Origin: Rhizobium sp. L43
GTDB taxonomy: Bacteria; Pseudomonadota; Alphaproteobacteria; Rhizobiales; Rhizobiaceae
Assembly (NCBI RefSeq): GCF_002531725.1
Contig: NZ_NWSQ01000033.1
Span: 18,161 to 82,160, forward strand
Reading direction: 5' to 3'
DNA: 64,000 nucleotides
The notes under the pieces were generated by a model that was not told the origin of the DNA, did no database searches, and worked only from the letters and a program-made list of their open reading frames with translations. This document shows positions 1-6,549 of this stretch, piece by piece; within the stretch, counting starts at the first letter, position 1; every line of letters starts with the position of its first letter. The position numbers were made by a program, and so were the translations under genes.

Positions 1-107
1 GTCGTCAGCGCCTTCTCGCCGCCATCGACAAGCAACCGCAGCGCCTGCTCCAGAACGGCGTTCTGGCGCGGCGAAAATTCGCTCGGCTCTGCGGTATCGA
101 CGGACAC
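1..107 (-). CDS. TetR-family regulator, N-terminal fragment cut by window edge
   Basis: Only the first 35 or so codons are inside the window. The translation (EFSPRQNAVLEQALRLLVDG and on) resembles helix 1 of a TetR-type DNA-binding domain, where the chain prepares for the helix-turn-helix. Two GTG starts are possible, at 113 and at 107. The GGGAG at 116-120 lies 2 bases from the first and 8 bases from the second, so 107 is preferred. A 14-bp palindrome lies just upstream and is the likely autoregulatory operator. The target genes are outside the window or unknown. The family call rests on a short segment and on this context. Confidence 0.6.
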   Translation of the reverse strand, partial: MSVDTAEPSEFSPRQNAVLEQALRLLVDGGEKALT

Positions 108-126
108 GGTCACGGCTCCCAGGCAA

Positions 127-140
127 GTACCGTACGGTAC
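127..140. promoter_or_regulatory. Perfect palindrome, probable TetR operator
   Basis: GTACCGTACGGTAC is a perfect 14-bp inverted repeat placed 20 bases upstream of the preferred TetR start. Short fully symmetric sites of this kind in front of a TetR gene are usually the autoregulatory operator. It could also act on the rightward gene starting at 293. Confidence 0.6.
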
Positions 141-292
141 GGTTCGTGAGGTTTATGCGATAAACCGGTCAGGCCGTCAAGAAGCCCCGACAGATTTTTT
201 ATACGGGAAAGCGCGGTGAGACGCCAGAATTGGATAGGCGCGCTCCGGACGATTGCATAATGTCGCGCCACGCCATCTGCCGGGAGCCTTCC

Positions 293-733
293 ATGTCGCG
301 CCTGCCTACCCTTCTCCTGCTCGGGGCAACGCTCCTCGCCGCCTCCGGCGCCTTCGCGCGGGATAGCGACGTCTACAGCAGGATCGAGGAGCTGCACGGC
401 GACGCCGCGGGTTTCGACCGGCCCCTGCGCCAGCTCGTCCAAGCGATGCACACAGGCGATGCCGAGGCTATCGCAGGCCTTGCCGAATATCCGCTGACCG
501 TCAAGGCCAACGGTGAGACCTATGATGTGGAGAATGCGGAAGATTTCATCGACAATTTCGACGATCTGGTGACGCCGGAAACGCGCCGCGCCGTCGGCCG
601 CCAGCAATACCAGGATCTCTTCGTCAACAGCGACGGTGTCATGCTGGCGAACGGCGCCGTCTGGATGGGCGCGGTCTGCGAAGACGACGCCTGCGAGCAA
701 AGCCATTGGGCGATCATCGCGATCAACAACTGA
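293..733 (+). CDS. Small secreted protein of unknown function
   Basis: The product has 146 residues. It opens with a Sec signal peptide: a short basic start, the hydrophobic run LPTLLLLGATLLAASGAFA, and cleavage probably before RDSD. The mature part is acidic and holds one close cysteine pair (VCEDDAC) near the C terminus that could form a periplasmic disulfide. I recognise no domain. The start at 293 is preferred over upstream ATGs at 230 and 260 because GGGAG at 282-286 fits it and only this start puts the signal peptide first. The next gene follows after 23 bases on the same strand, so the two are probably co-transcribed and both exported. Confidence 0.65.
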   Translation: MSRLPTLLLLGATLLAASGAFARDSDVYSRIEELHGDAAGFDRPLRQLVQAMHTGDAEAIAGLAEYPLTVKANGETYDVENAEDFIDNFDDLVTPETRRAVGRQQYQDLFVNSDGVMLANGAVWMGAVCEDDACEQSHWAIIAINN

Positions 734-756
734 AATCTGGCGATGAGGAAACGCCG

Positions 757-1122
757 ATGAAATACCGAATAACAGCCGCAGTCATCACCGCAGCCCTCGC
801 CATCGCCGCAAACGTACAGGCGGCCGAGACCCGCTGCGGCTGGATTGAGAACCCGACGCCCGCCAACTGGTGGCTGGAGGATGCGGAGAACACCTGGACG
901 ATCATGACCCAGGGCGACGATGCCGACGCGGTGGAAGGCATGGAACTGATCCCCGACATCTCCGAGCACGATTACGTCAAAACCAACGGCAATTACGGCT
1001 ATGCCTGCGCCTGCATGAGTGTGGAAACGGATGGCAAGGATCGCATCACCCGCATCCTCTCCTTCCGCCAGCTAAAGCTCGCCAAATGCCGGGCCGACAA
1101 GGCGCTGAAATTCCCCGGCTGA
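757..1122 (+). CDS. DUF4087-like secreted protein
   Basis: The product has 121 residues with an N-terminal signal peptide (MKYRITAAVITAALAIAANV, cleavage near VQA-AE). The mature chain begins with ETRCGWIENPTPANWWLED and contains YGYACACMSVE. The Cys-Gly-Trp and NPTPANWWL signatures match the DUF4087 family as I remember it, whose function is unknown. Four cysteines (RCGW, YACAC, AKCR) suggest disulfides in the periplasm. GAGGA lies 7 bases before the ATG. It sits 23 bases after another small secreted protein and is convergent with the membrane protein gene ending at 1203. Confidence 0.7.
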   Translation: MKYRITAAVITAALAIAANVQAAETRCGWIENPTPANWWLEDAENTWTIMTQGDDADAVEGMELIPDISEHDYVKTNGNYGYACACMSVETDGKDRITRILSFRQLKLAKCRADKALKFPG

Positions 1123-1202
1123 TGAGCCGCATCACCCGAAGACCGGATGGCGGCCGCGACCATGACTTGAACCAAGGATAATCGGTCCGCGAAGAGCCGC
1201 GC

Positions 1203-2885
1203 CTATGATGCCGCAGCGCAGCCGGCGGGGATCGAGACACGCTCTGCCGGCATCGCCTTGTCGATCGCATAAAGCTTCGCGAAACCCGCATCTTCGACCA
1301 GCGTCAGCCCCGACGGCATCAAGGTGCCGACATAGCGGTCGGGGATATCGGCATTGGCGACGAGGACGAAATCGAAACGTCTGCGCCAATCCGACAGATA
1401 GGGCGTGAAGCCCTTATATTCCTGCATCATTGCCGGGCATGAAAGCACGCCGATCGACAGCAGATTGCCCTCGGGAACAGCGATCTCAGACCATGCTGGC
1501 AGAACCGACAGCGGCTGCTTGCCTTTTGCGGTGAAGAGCGTCGGCACGAAAGCATGCGAGAAGGGCACGGCAAGCGTCGGTAGGTGCCAGAAGGTTTCCT
1601 CTCTCATGAAAAAATACCGGCTGGAGTAGGCAATGCTGCTCACCGTCTCGGGGTCATGCTCGAGAGGCAGAACGGCCGCACCGGCCGGCACGTTCTTGAG
1701 CACAGTTTCGACGGCAGCAACGTCCTTCTGTGCCAGCCACCAGTTCCAGCCGACCCAGCCGGTACGGCCGAAGACCGCAAGATTGATGACGAGCGAAAGC
1801 AGCAGCGCCTGCCGGCGTGTGAGATTGGCGAAGGGGCACACCATCGCCATGGCGACGAGCGCCGTCATGATCGGAAAGCGCCAGCTGATCCATCCGGTGC
1901 CGAGCATGTGGCGAGGCGAAACACTGGAGAGCAGCAGCAGGCCGCCGGCGGCGACGGCAAGGCCCGCATGAATGCGGATGTCACCCGCGCGTGCGGCACG
2001 CGTGCAGATGAGGATCAGCGGCAGAACCAGCACGACATCCACCAGCGGGACGTAGGTGGTAATAGCGGAGAGCAAATTCATGAGGATCAGCACGACGCCA
2101 TCGTTCCAGGCAAGGGCAAGGCCGTTGCCACCGGCATTGGGCAAGGCTGGCGCACGGAGATAGAGCACGAGCGGCGGCAGGACGCAGGCGCCAAGCGCCA
2201 GCACCAACCGGCCGACGAGCCTGGTGAGATCCGCCTTCGATCGCAATATGTCGACGCGCCAGGAAAATTCGAGGCCGCAGACGATCGCCATATAGAAGCC
2301 AAGCGAGAAGAGGTGCATCACTGTCAGCAGCAGTGCGGCGGCAAGCCGCCAGGCAAAGACCAGGGCGGGATTTCCGCCCTGCAGCCGGAGGTCGACGCAG
2401 GCGAAGGCGAGCGCCATGCCGAGGCCGATCTGGAAGTTGATGAAGCCGCCGATCATGGTGGCGCACCAGCCGAGCGACAGCATGGCGGTCTGCCAGTGGT
2501 GCTGGCCGCCGAAAAGCGCGCGGTGCAGGCCGATCGCGCCGAGCGGCGGCAGCACGATCGCCAGGAAAAGCAAAGCCCGCGCCAGCCTGTCGGCGCCGAC
2601 AAGCGGCCCCAGCCAGATGGCCAGAACATCGATCCCGACATTGGTGAAGGTGCGGTTCCAGTCGACCGCATAGATCTTAGGAAACGGTTGCTCGCCAATC
2701 CCGCCCGAAAGGAGCCAGATCCGGGCGTAATGATTGGGGTAATCGAGAATCGGCGGAAAGCGAAACAGCACCACCAAAGCCGCGGCAAACGCGACGAAAG
2801 CGACGATCGCGATGGTGGAATCCTGTCTGGCAGTCGATTCCTCAGGCTCGGCTGCGACCACAGCAGGTGTGGCGATATGGTCCAT
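1203..2885 (-). CDS. Polytopic membrane protein, probable GT-C type glycosyltransferase
   Basis: The product has 560 residues and about ten to twelve hydrophobic helices from residue 25 to about 430, followed by a soluble C-terminal part of about 130 residues. After the first helix comes FPPILDYPNHYAR, an acidic loop in the place where GT-C enzymes carry a catalytic Asp. Its ATG overlaps the stop codon of the GtrB-like gene by one base (TAATG), so the two are translationally coupled. In GtrA-GtrB-Gtr(type) systems GtrB loads a sugar on undecaprenyl phosphate and a polytopic transferase moves it to surface polysaccharide. By position this protein would be that last enzyme. This is inference, because no close family is recognised and a GtrA flippase is absent here. 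Confidence 0.5.
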   Translation of the reverse strand: MDHIATPAVVAAEPEESTARQDSTIAIVAFVAFAAALVVLFRFPPILDYPNHYARIWLLSGGIGEQPFPKIYAVDWNRTFTNVGIDVLAIWLGPLVGADRLARALLFLAIVLPPLGAIGLHRALFGGQHHWQTAMLSLGWCATMIGGFINFQIGLGMALAFACVDLRLQGGNPALVFAWRLAAALLLTVMHLFSLGFYMAIVCGLEFSWRVDILRSKADLTRLVGRLVLALGACVLPPLVLYLRAPALPNAGGNGLALAWNDGVVLILMNLLSAITTYVPLVDVVLVLPLILICTRAARAGDIRIHAGLAVAAGGLLLLSSVSPRHMLGTGWISWRFPIMTALVAMAMVCPFANLTRRQALLLSLVINLAVFGRTGWVGWNWWLAQKDVAAVETVLKNVPAGAAVLPLEHDPETVSSIAYSSRYFFMREETFWHLPTLAVPFSHAFVPTLFTAKGKQPLSVLPAWSEIAVPEGNLLSIGVLSCPAMMQEYKGFTPYLSDWRRRFDFVLVANADIPDRYVGTLMPSGLTLVEDAGFAKLYAIDKAMPAERVSIPAGCAAAS

Positions 2886-3937
2886 TATCCGATCCGACTG
2901 TTCTTTTGCGGCGGCTCATCGGATGCGAAGGCCGCATCCAGCGCGGCACGTTTGTCGCCGGCGCTCATCTCCGGAAAGGCCGTCGACAGCTCGGCGCGTT
3001 CGCTGCCGCGCAGGACCGTCTCGATCATGAACATCGGCCGCTTCTTGCTCTCCTGCACGAGACGGCCGAGATACTCGCCGATAATGCCGATGCAGATCAG
3101 CTGGATGGCGCTGAAGGCGCTGACGGCGGCCATGATCGACGACCAGCCGGTGACCGTCTCGCCTTCCAACCAGCGAACGAAGGTGTAGACGAGCAACGCG
3201 ATGGCGACGCCGGCGCTGATCATGCCAAGCCATGTGGCTATACGCAGCGGCGTCGTCGAAAAACTGGTGATCGCATCGAGCGCAAAATTGATCATCTTGC
3301 GCAGCGGATATTTCGTCGTACCGGCAAAACGAGGGTCGCGCTCGTAGGGGAGAGCCACCTGCCTGCCGCCGATCCAGCTGACCATGCCACGGATAAAACG
3401 ATCTCGCTCCGGCATCGCCAGCAGGATATCGACGACGCGCCGGCGCATCAGCCGGAAATCGCCGGCATCGCGCGGAATGGTCACGGAAGCGAGCCTGGAC
3501 AGCGCACGATAGAAAAGCGAGGCGGAGGCGAGCTTGAACCAGGTTTCGCCCTGGCGGCGCGTGCGCTGACCGTAAACGACGTCGGCGCCGCGCTCGAGGA
3601 TCGGCACCATCATCAAAAGCAGCTCGGGCGGATCCTGGAGATCGGCGTCGATCAGGAGCACGCGCTCGCCCCGCGACACGGAAAGACCCGCCGTCGATGC
3701 CAGCTGGTGGCCGTGATTGCGCAAAAGACGAACACCGAGCACCTGCGGCACATCAGCCGCCAGATCCGAAATGATCTCCCAGGTGCGGTCGGACGAGCCA
3801 TCGTCGACAAGAATCACCTCGAAGGCATCGCCGGCGACGCTATGAGCAGCGGCGGCGGCGCGGCGGCAGAACTCGCGCAGGCCCTCTTCCTCGTTATGAC
3901 AAGGCGCGACGATGGAGAGAAATGGTATTTGCGTCAT
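2885..3937 (-). CDS. GtrB-like polyprenyl-phosphate glycosyltransferase (GT2)
   Basis: The product has 350 residues. The GT2 catalytic domain fills the first 220 or so, with LSIVAPCHNEEEGL at the start, VDDGSSDRTW for nucleotide binding and the DxD-type LIDADLQDPPELL for metal. Two membrane helices follow (IATWLGMISAGVAIALLVY and the AVSAFSAIQLICIGIIGEYL region), then a basic tail. This is the plan of GtrB/DPM-like enzymes, which transfer a sugar from a nucleotide donor to undecaprenyl phosphate on the inner face of the membrane. The start at 3937 is chosen because the GT2 fold begins there; an in-frame ATG at 3994 would add 19 unrelated residues. It is coupled to the GT-C-like gene downstream. 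Confidence 0.8.
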   Translation of the reverse strand: MTQIPFLSIVAPCHNEEEGLREFCRRAAAAAHSVAGDAFEVILVDDGSSDRTWEIISDLAADVPQVLGVRLLRNHGHQLASTAGLSVSRGERVLLIDADLQDPPELLLMMVPILERGADVVYGQRTRRQGETWFKLASASLFYRALSRLASVTIPRDAGDFRLMRRRVVDILLAMPERDRFIRGMVSWIGGRQVALPYERDPRFAGTTKYPLRKMINFALDAITSFSTTPLRIATWLGMISAGVAIALLVYTFVRWLEGETVTGWSSIMAAVSAFSAIQLICIGIIGEYLGRLVQESKKRPMFMIETVLRGSERAELSTAFPEMSAGDKRAALDAAFASDEPPQKNSRIG

Positions 3938-4030
3938 GCGGACATCGGGCCTGCTGGATGTTTGACGCCAGACTAGCCACGAAATGTCAAACATCCTTTA
4001 ATGATCGGATGCCCAAGGACGCGCGACGGA

Positions 4031-4939
4031 CTATTCCGCCGCTATGACCTCGCGCGTGCCGTCGATATCGCGGGCCGGCGAGGCGCCGTAGAGGCGGCTA
4101 TATTCGCGGCTGAACTGCGACGGGCTTTGATAACCGACGCGGTGGCCGGCGGTGCCCGCATCGAGGCGCTCGACGAACATCAGCCGGCGCGCCTCATGCA
4201 GGCGAAGCTGCTTCTGATACTGCACCGGCGTCATCGCCGTCACCGATTTGAAGTGGTGATGGAAGGACGACACGCTCATATTGACGCGGTCGGCAAGATC
4301 CTCGATGCGCAGCGGCCGCGCAAAATTCTCCTTCAGCCATGCGACGGCGCGCGCGATCCTGTTGCTGTGGCTGTCTGCCGTGGCGATGTTGATCAGCCGG
4401 GCGCCATGCGGTCCGGTCAGCACCCGGTAAAGGATTTCCTGCTCGATCAGCGGCGCCATGGCGGGAATGTCGCCTGGACGATCGAGCAAACGCAGCAGGC
4501 GGACGGCGGCATCCATCAGCTCCGGCGGCGCGACGTTGACCACCATTCCGCGCTGCCCGTCAGTATGGGCGGCCGGGCGCGGAATATCGATGCGGCTGAG
4601 CAGCTCCAGCAGCTTCTCGGAATCGATCGCCAGCCCCAGGCAGAGATGGGGAACCTCGGGGCTCGCCTCCGTGACCCGCCAGGCGACCGGCAGATCGAGC
4701 GAGGTCAGGAGATAGTCGCCGGTGCCGTAGCTGATCTGCTCCGTGCCGAGCTGCAGGCTCTTGGCCCCCTGCAGCACGAAGGCGAAACAGGGCCGGTAGC
4801 TGCTGTGCAAGGGATCGCTCGGCTTCGACCGGCGACTGACGTGAAGATTGCCGATCGCAGTTGAGAACTCACCATCGCCAGGTGCAAAGCGCATCGCGAT
4901 GTCGACGATTTCCTGATAGGGGCTGAAAGGCAAGGTCAT
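4031..4939 (-). CDS. AraC-family regulator with AraC_N sensor domain
   Basis: The product has 302 residues. The N-terminal two thirds match the AraC_N (PF06719-type) cupin-like domain: SYRPCFAFVLQGAKSLQLG and YGTGDYLLTSLDLPVAWRV. The last 100 residues are the double helix-turn-helix: IEDLADRVNMSVSSFHHHFK and RVGYQSPSQFSREYSRLYG. This subgroup includes E. coli YqhC, which controls an aldehyde/alcohol reductase. Here the gene diverges from a zinc alcohol dehydrogenase with 204 bases between the starts, so activation of that gene, probably by an aldehyde or electrophile, is the simplest role. The effector is not known from sequence. Confidence 0.88.
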   Translation of the reverse strand: MTLPFSPYQEIVDIAMRFAPGDGEFSTAIGNLHVSRRSKPSDPLHSSYRPCFAFVLQGAKSLQLGTEQISYGTGDYLLTSLDLPVAWRVTEASPEVPHLCLGLAIDSEKLLELLSRIDIPRPAAHTDGQRGMVVNVAPPELMDAAVRLLRLLDRPGDIPAMAPLIEQEILYRVLTGPHGARLINIATADSHSNRIARAVAWLKENFARPLRIEDLADRVNMSVSSFHHHFKSVTAMTPVQYQKQLRLHEARRLMFVERLDAGTAGHRVGYQSPSQFSREYSRLYGASPARDIDGTREVIAAE

Positions 4940-5030
4940 GCGGCAACTCTTTCTGTCAACTGGCCGACACCGTCGATACCGCCTCTATCTAGAGTGCCTT
5001 GGCCATTTCGCAAACAGGCGGGCGCCTCAC

Positions 5031-5050
5031 TTTTGCAGGATCGTGCAAAA
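5031..5050. promoter_or_regulatory. Dyad in the AraC/alcohol dehydrogenase intergenic region
   Basis: TTTTGCA and TGCAAAA form perfect 7-base arms around GGATCG. A related half-site, TTTCGCA, lies about 25 bases to the left (5006-5012). The position between the divergent AraC and adh genes makes these the best candidates for AraC binding sites. Confidence 0.55.
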
Positions 5051-5143
5051 AGCTGAGAGGATCGCTCTAACCCTCTCCCGCCGTTCCGGGCAATAGTCCG
5101 CCATCCCTTCAACCCCTCCCAAAAAACGAAAAGGAAGGTTCCC

Positions 5144-6190
5144 ATGCCTATTGCAAGAGGCTACGCCGCAACCGACGCTTCCAAACCGCTGACCCCGTTC
5201 ACCTTCGAACGCCGCGAGCCGAATGCCGATGACGTCGTCATCGACATCAAGTTCGCCGGCATCTGCCATTCCGACATCCACACCGTCCGCAACGAATGGA
5301 AGAATGCCGTCTATCCGATCGTGCCGGGTCACGAGATCGCCGGCATCGTCTCGGCGGTCGGCTCCGCCGTCACCAAGTTCAAGGTCGGCGACCGCGTCGG
5401 CGTCGGCTGCTTCGTCGATTCCTGCATCGGCTGCGCCGAGCGCGACCTCGACCGCGAACAGTATATGCCGGGCCTCGCCGGCACCTACAATGATTTCGAG
5501 GCCGACCGTAAGACACGCACCCAGGGCGGCTATTCCGACTCGATCGTCGTCAGGGAAGGCTATGTCATGTCCATCCCGGATAATCTTCCGCTCGATGCCT
5601 CCGCACCGCTGCTCTGCGCCGGCATCACGCTCTACTCGCCGCTGCGCCACTGGAACGCCGGCCCCGGCAAGAAGGTCGCGATCGTCGGCATGGGCGGTCT
5701 CGGCCACATGGGCGTCAAGCTGGGTTCGGCCATGGGCGCGGATATCACCGTCCTCTCCCAGAGCCTTTCCAAGAAGGAAGACGGGCTGAAGCTCGGCGCC
5801 AAGGAATATTACGCTACCAACGACCCGGAAACCTTCACCAAGCTCGCCGGCACGTTCGACCTGATCATCTGCACCGTCAGCGCCGAGATCGATTGGAACG
5901 CCTATCTCGGCCTCGTGAAGGTGGATGGCGCCTTCGTCGTGGTCGGCGTTCCCGAAAACCCGATCCCGGTTCACGCCTTCTCGCTGGTCCCCGGCCGCAA
6001 GAGTATCTCCGGCTCGATGATCGGCTCGATCAAGGAAACCCAGGAAATGCTCGACTTCTGCGGCGAACACAACATCGTCTCCGAGATCGAGAAGATCAAC
6101 ATCCAGCAGGTCAACGAAGCCTATGAACGCGTCCTGAAAAGCGACGTCCGCTACCGCTTCGTCATCGACATCGCCTCGCTGGCTGCCTGA
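5144..6190 (+). CDS. Zinc-type NAD(P)-dependent alcohol dehydrogenase (YahK/CAD-like)
   Basis: The product has 348 residues of the medium-chain dehydrogenase family and would reduce aldehydes or oxidise alcohols with NAD(P). The catalytic zinc site is intact: GICHSDIHT supplies Cys and VPGHEIAGIV supplies His-Glu. The Rossmann motif GMGGLGHMGVK is complete. The structural zinc lobe is not: the pattern C-x2-C-x2-C-x7-C of YahK relatives reads SCIGCAERDLDREQYMPG here, with Arg in place of the third Cys and Met in place of the fourth. The enzyme probably folds without that zinc. GGAAGG lies 5 bases before the ATG. A strong terminator follows directly, so this is a single-gene unit controlled by the divergent AraC protein. 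Confidence 0.88.
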   Translation: MPIARGYAATDASKPLTPFTFERREPNADDVVIDIKFAGICHSDIHTVRNEWKNAVYPIVPGHEIAGIVSAVGSAVTKFKVGDRVGVGCFVDSCIGCAERDLDREQYMPGLAGTYNDFEADRKTRTQGGYSDSIVVREGYVMSIPDNLPLDASAPLLCAGITLYSPLRHWNAGPGKKVAIVGMGGLGHMGVKLGSAMGADITVLSQSLSKKEDGLKLGAKEYYATNDPETFTKLAGTFDLIICTVSAEIDWNAYLGLVKVDGAFVVVGVPENPIPVHAFSLVPGRKSISGSMIGSIKETQEMLDFCGEHNIVSEIEKINIQQVNEAYERVLKSDVRYRFVIDIASLAA

Positions 6191-6199
6191 GGAACGAGG

Positions 6200-6227
6200 G
6201 GCGGCTCCTTCGGGAGCCGCCTTTTTT
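6200..6227 (+). terminator. Rho-independent terminator of the alcohol dehydrogenase gene
   Basis: GGCGGCTCC, a TTCG tetraloop and GGAGCCGCC form a perfect 9-bp stem followed by six T residues, starting 10 bases after the stop codon. Confidence 0.93.
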
Positions 6228-6300
6228 GACGATGAGCCGGCCCCCATCGGCTCTCCTGCGGACACGCGATGGCTGGATCCCGTACCGGCTTGCCGTGGGA

Positions 6301-6470
6301 CACCCCCCTCTGCCCTGCCGGGCATCTCCCCCACAAGGAGGGAGATCGGATGGCCGCAATGGCATCCCCAAACAACTGCCCGTCGCATGAACCGTGAATT
6401 TAGGGCCGGACATGGCTTCTTGCCGATCTCCACCCTTGTGGGGGAGATGTCCGGCAGGACAGAGGGGGTG
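6301..6470. repeat. RIME1-like palindromic intergenic element
   Basis: Two arms of about 47 bases (6301-6349 and 6424-6470) are near-perfect reverse complements. Both carry the CATCTCCCCCACAAGG core and CTGCCGG segments, separated by about 75 bases. This is the architecture of Rhizobium-specific intergenic mosaic elements. The element fills most of the 359-base gap between adh and the ribosomal protection gene. The remainder (6228-6300 and 6471-6549) holds no gene that I can see. Confidence 0.75.
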
Positions 6471-6549
6471 CCACACGGCACACCGTCTCCATCCTGATTC
6501 TCGCGCTCCTGCGCCAGGCATCCAGTACACTCGCGACCAACCGCGCCTC

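Noticed and set aside
1584..3188. 534-codon plus-strand frame opposite the glycosyltransferase genes
   Set aside because: It is a charged, low-complexity shadow. The minus strand has GT2 motifs and membrane helices.
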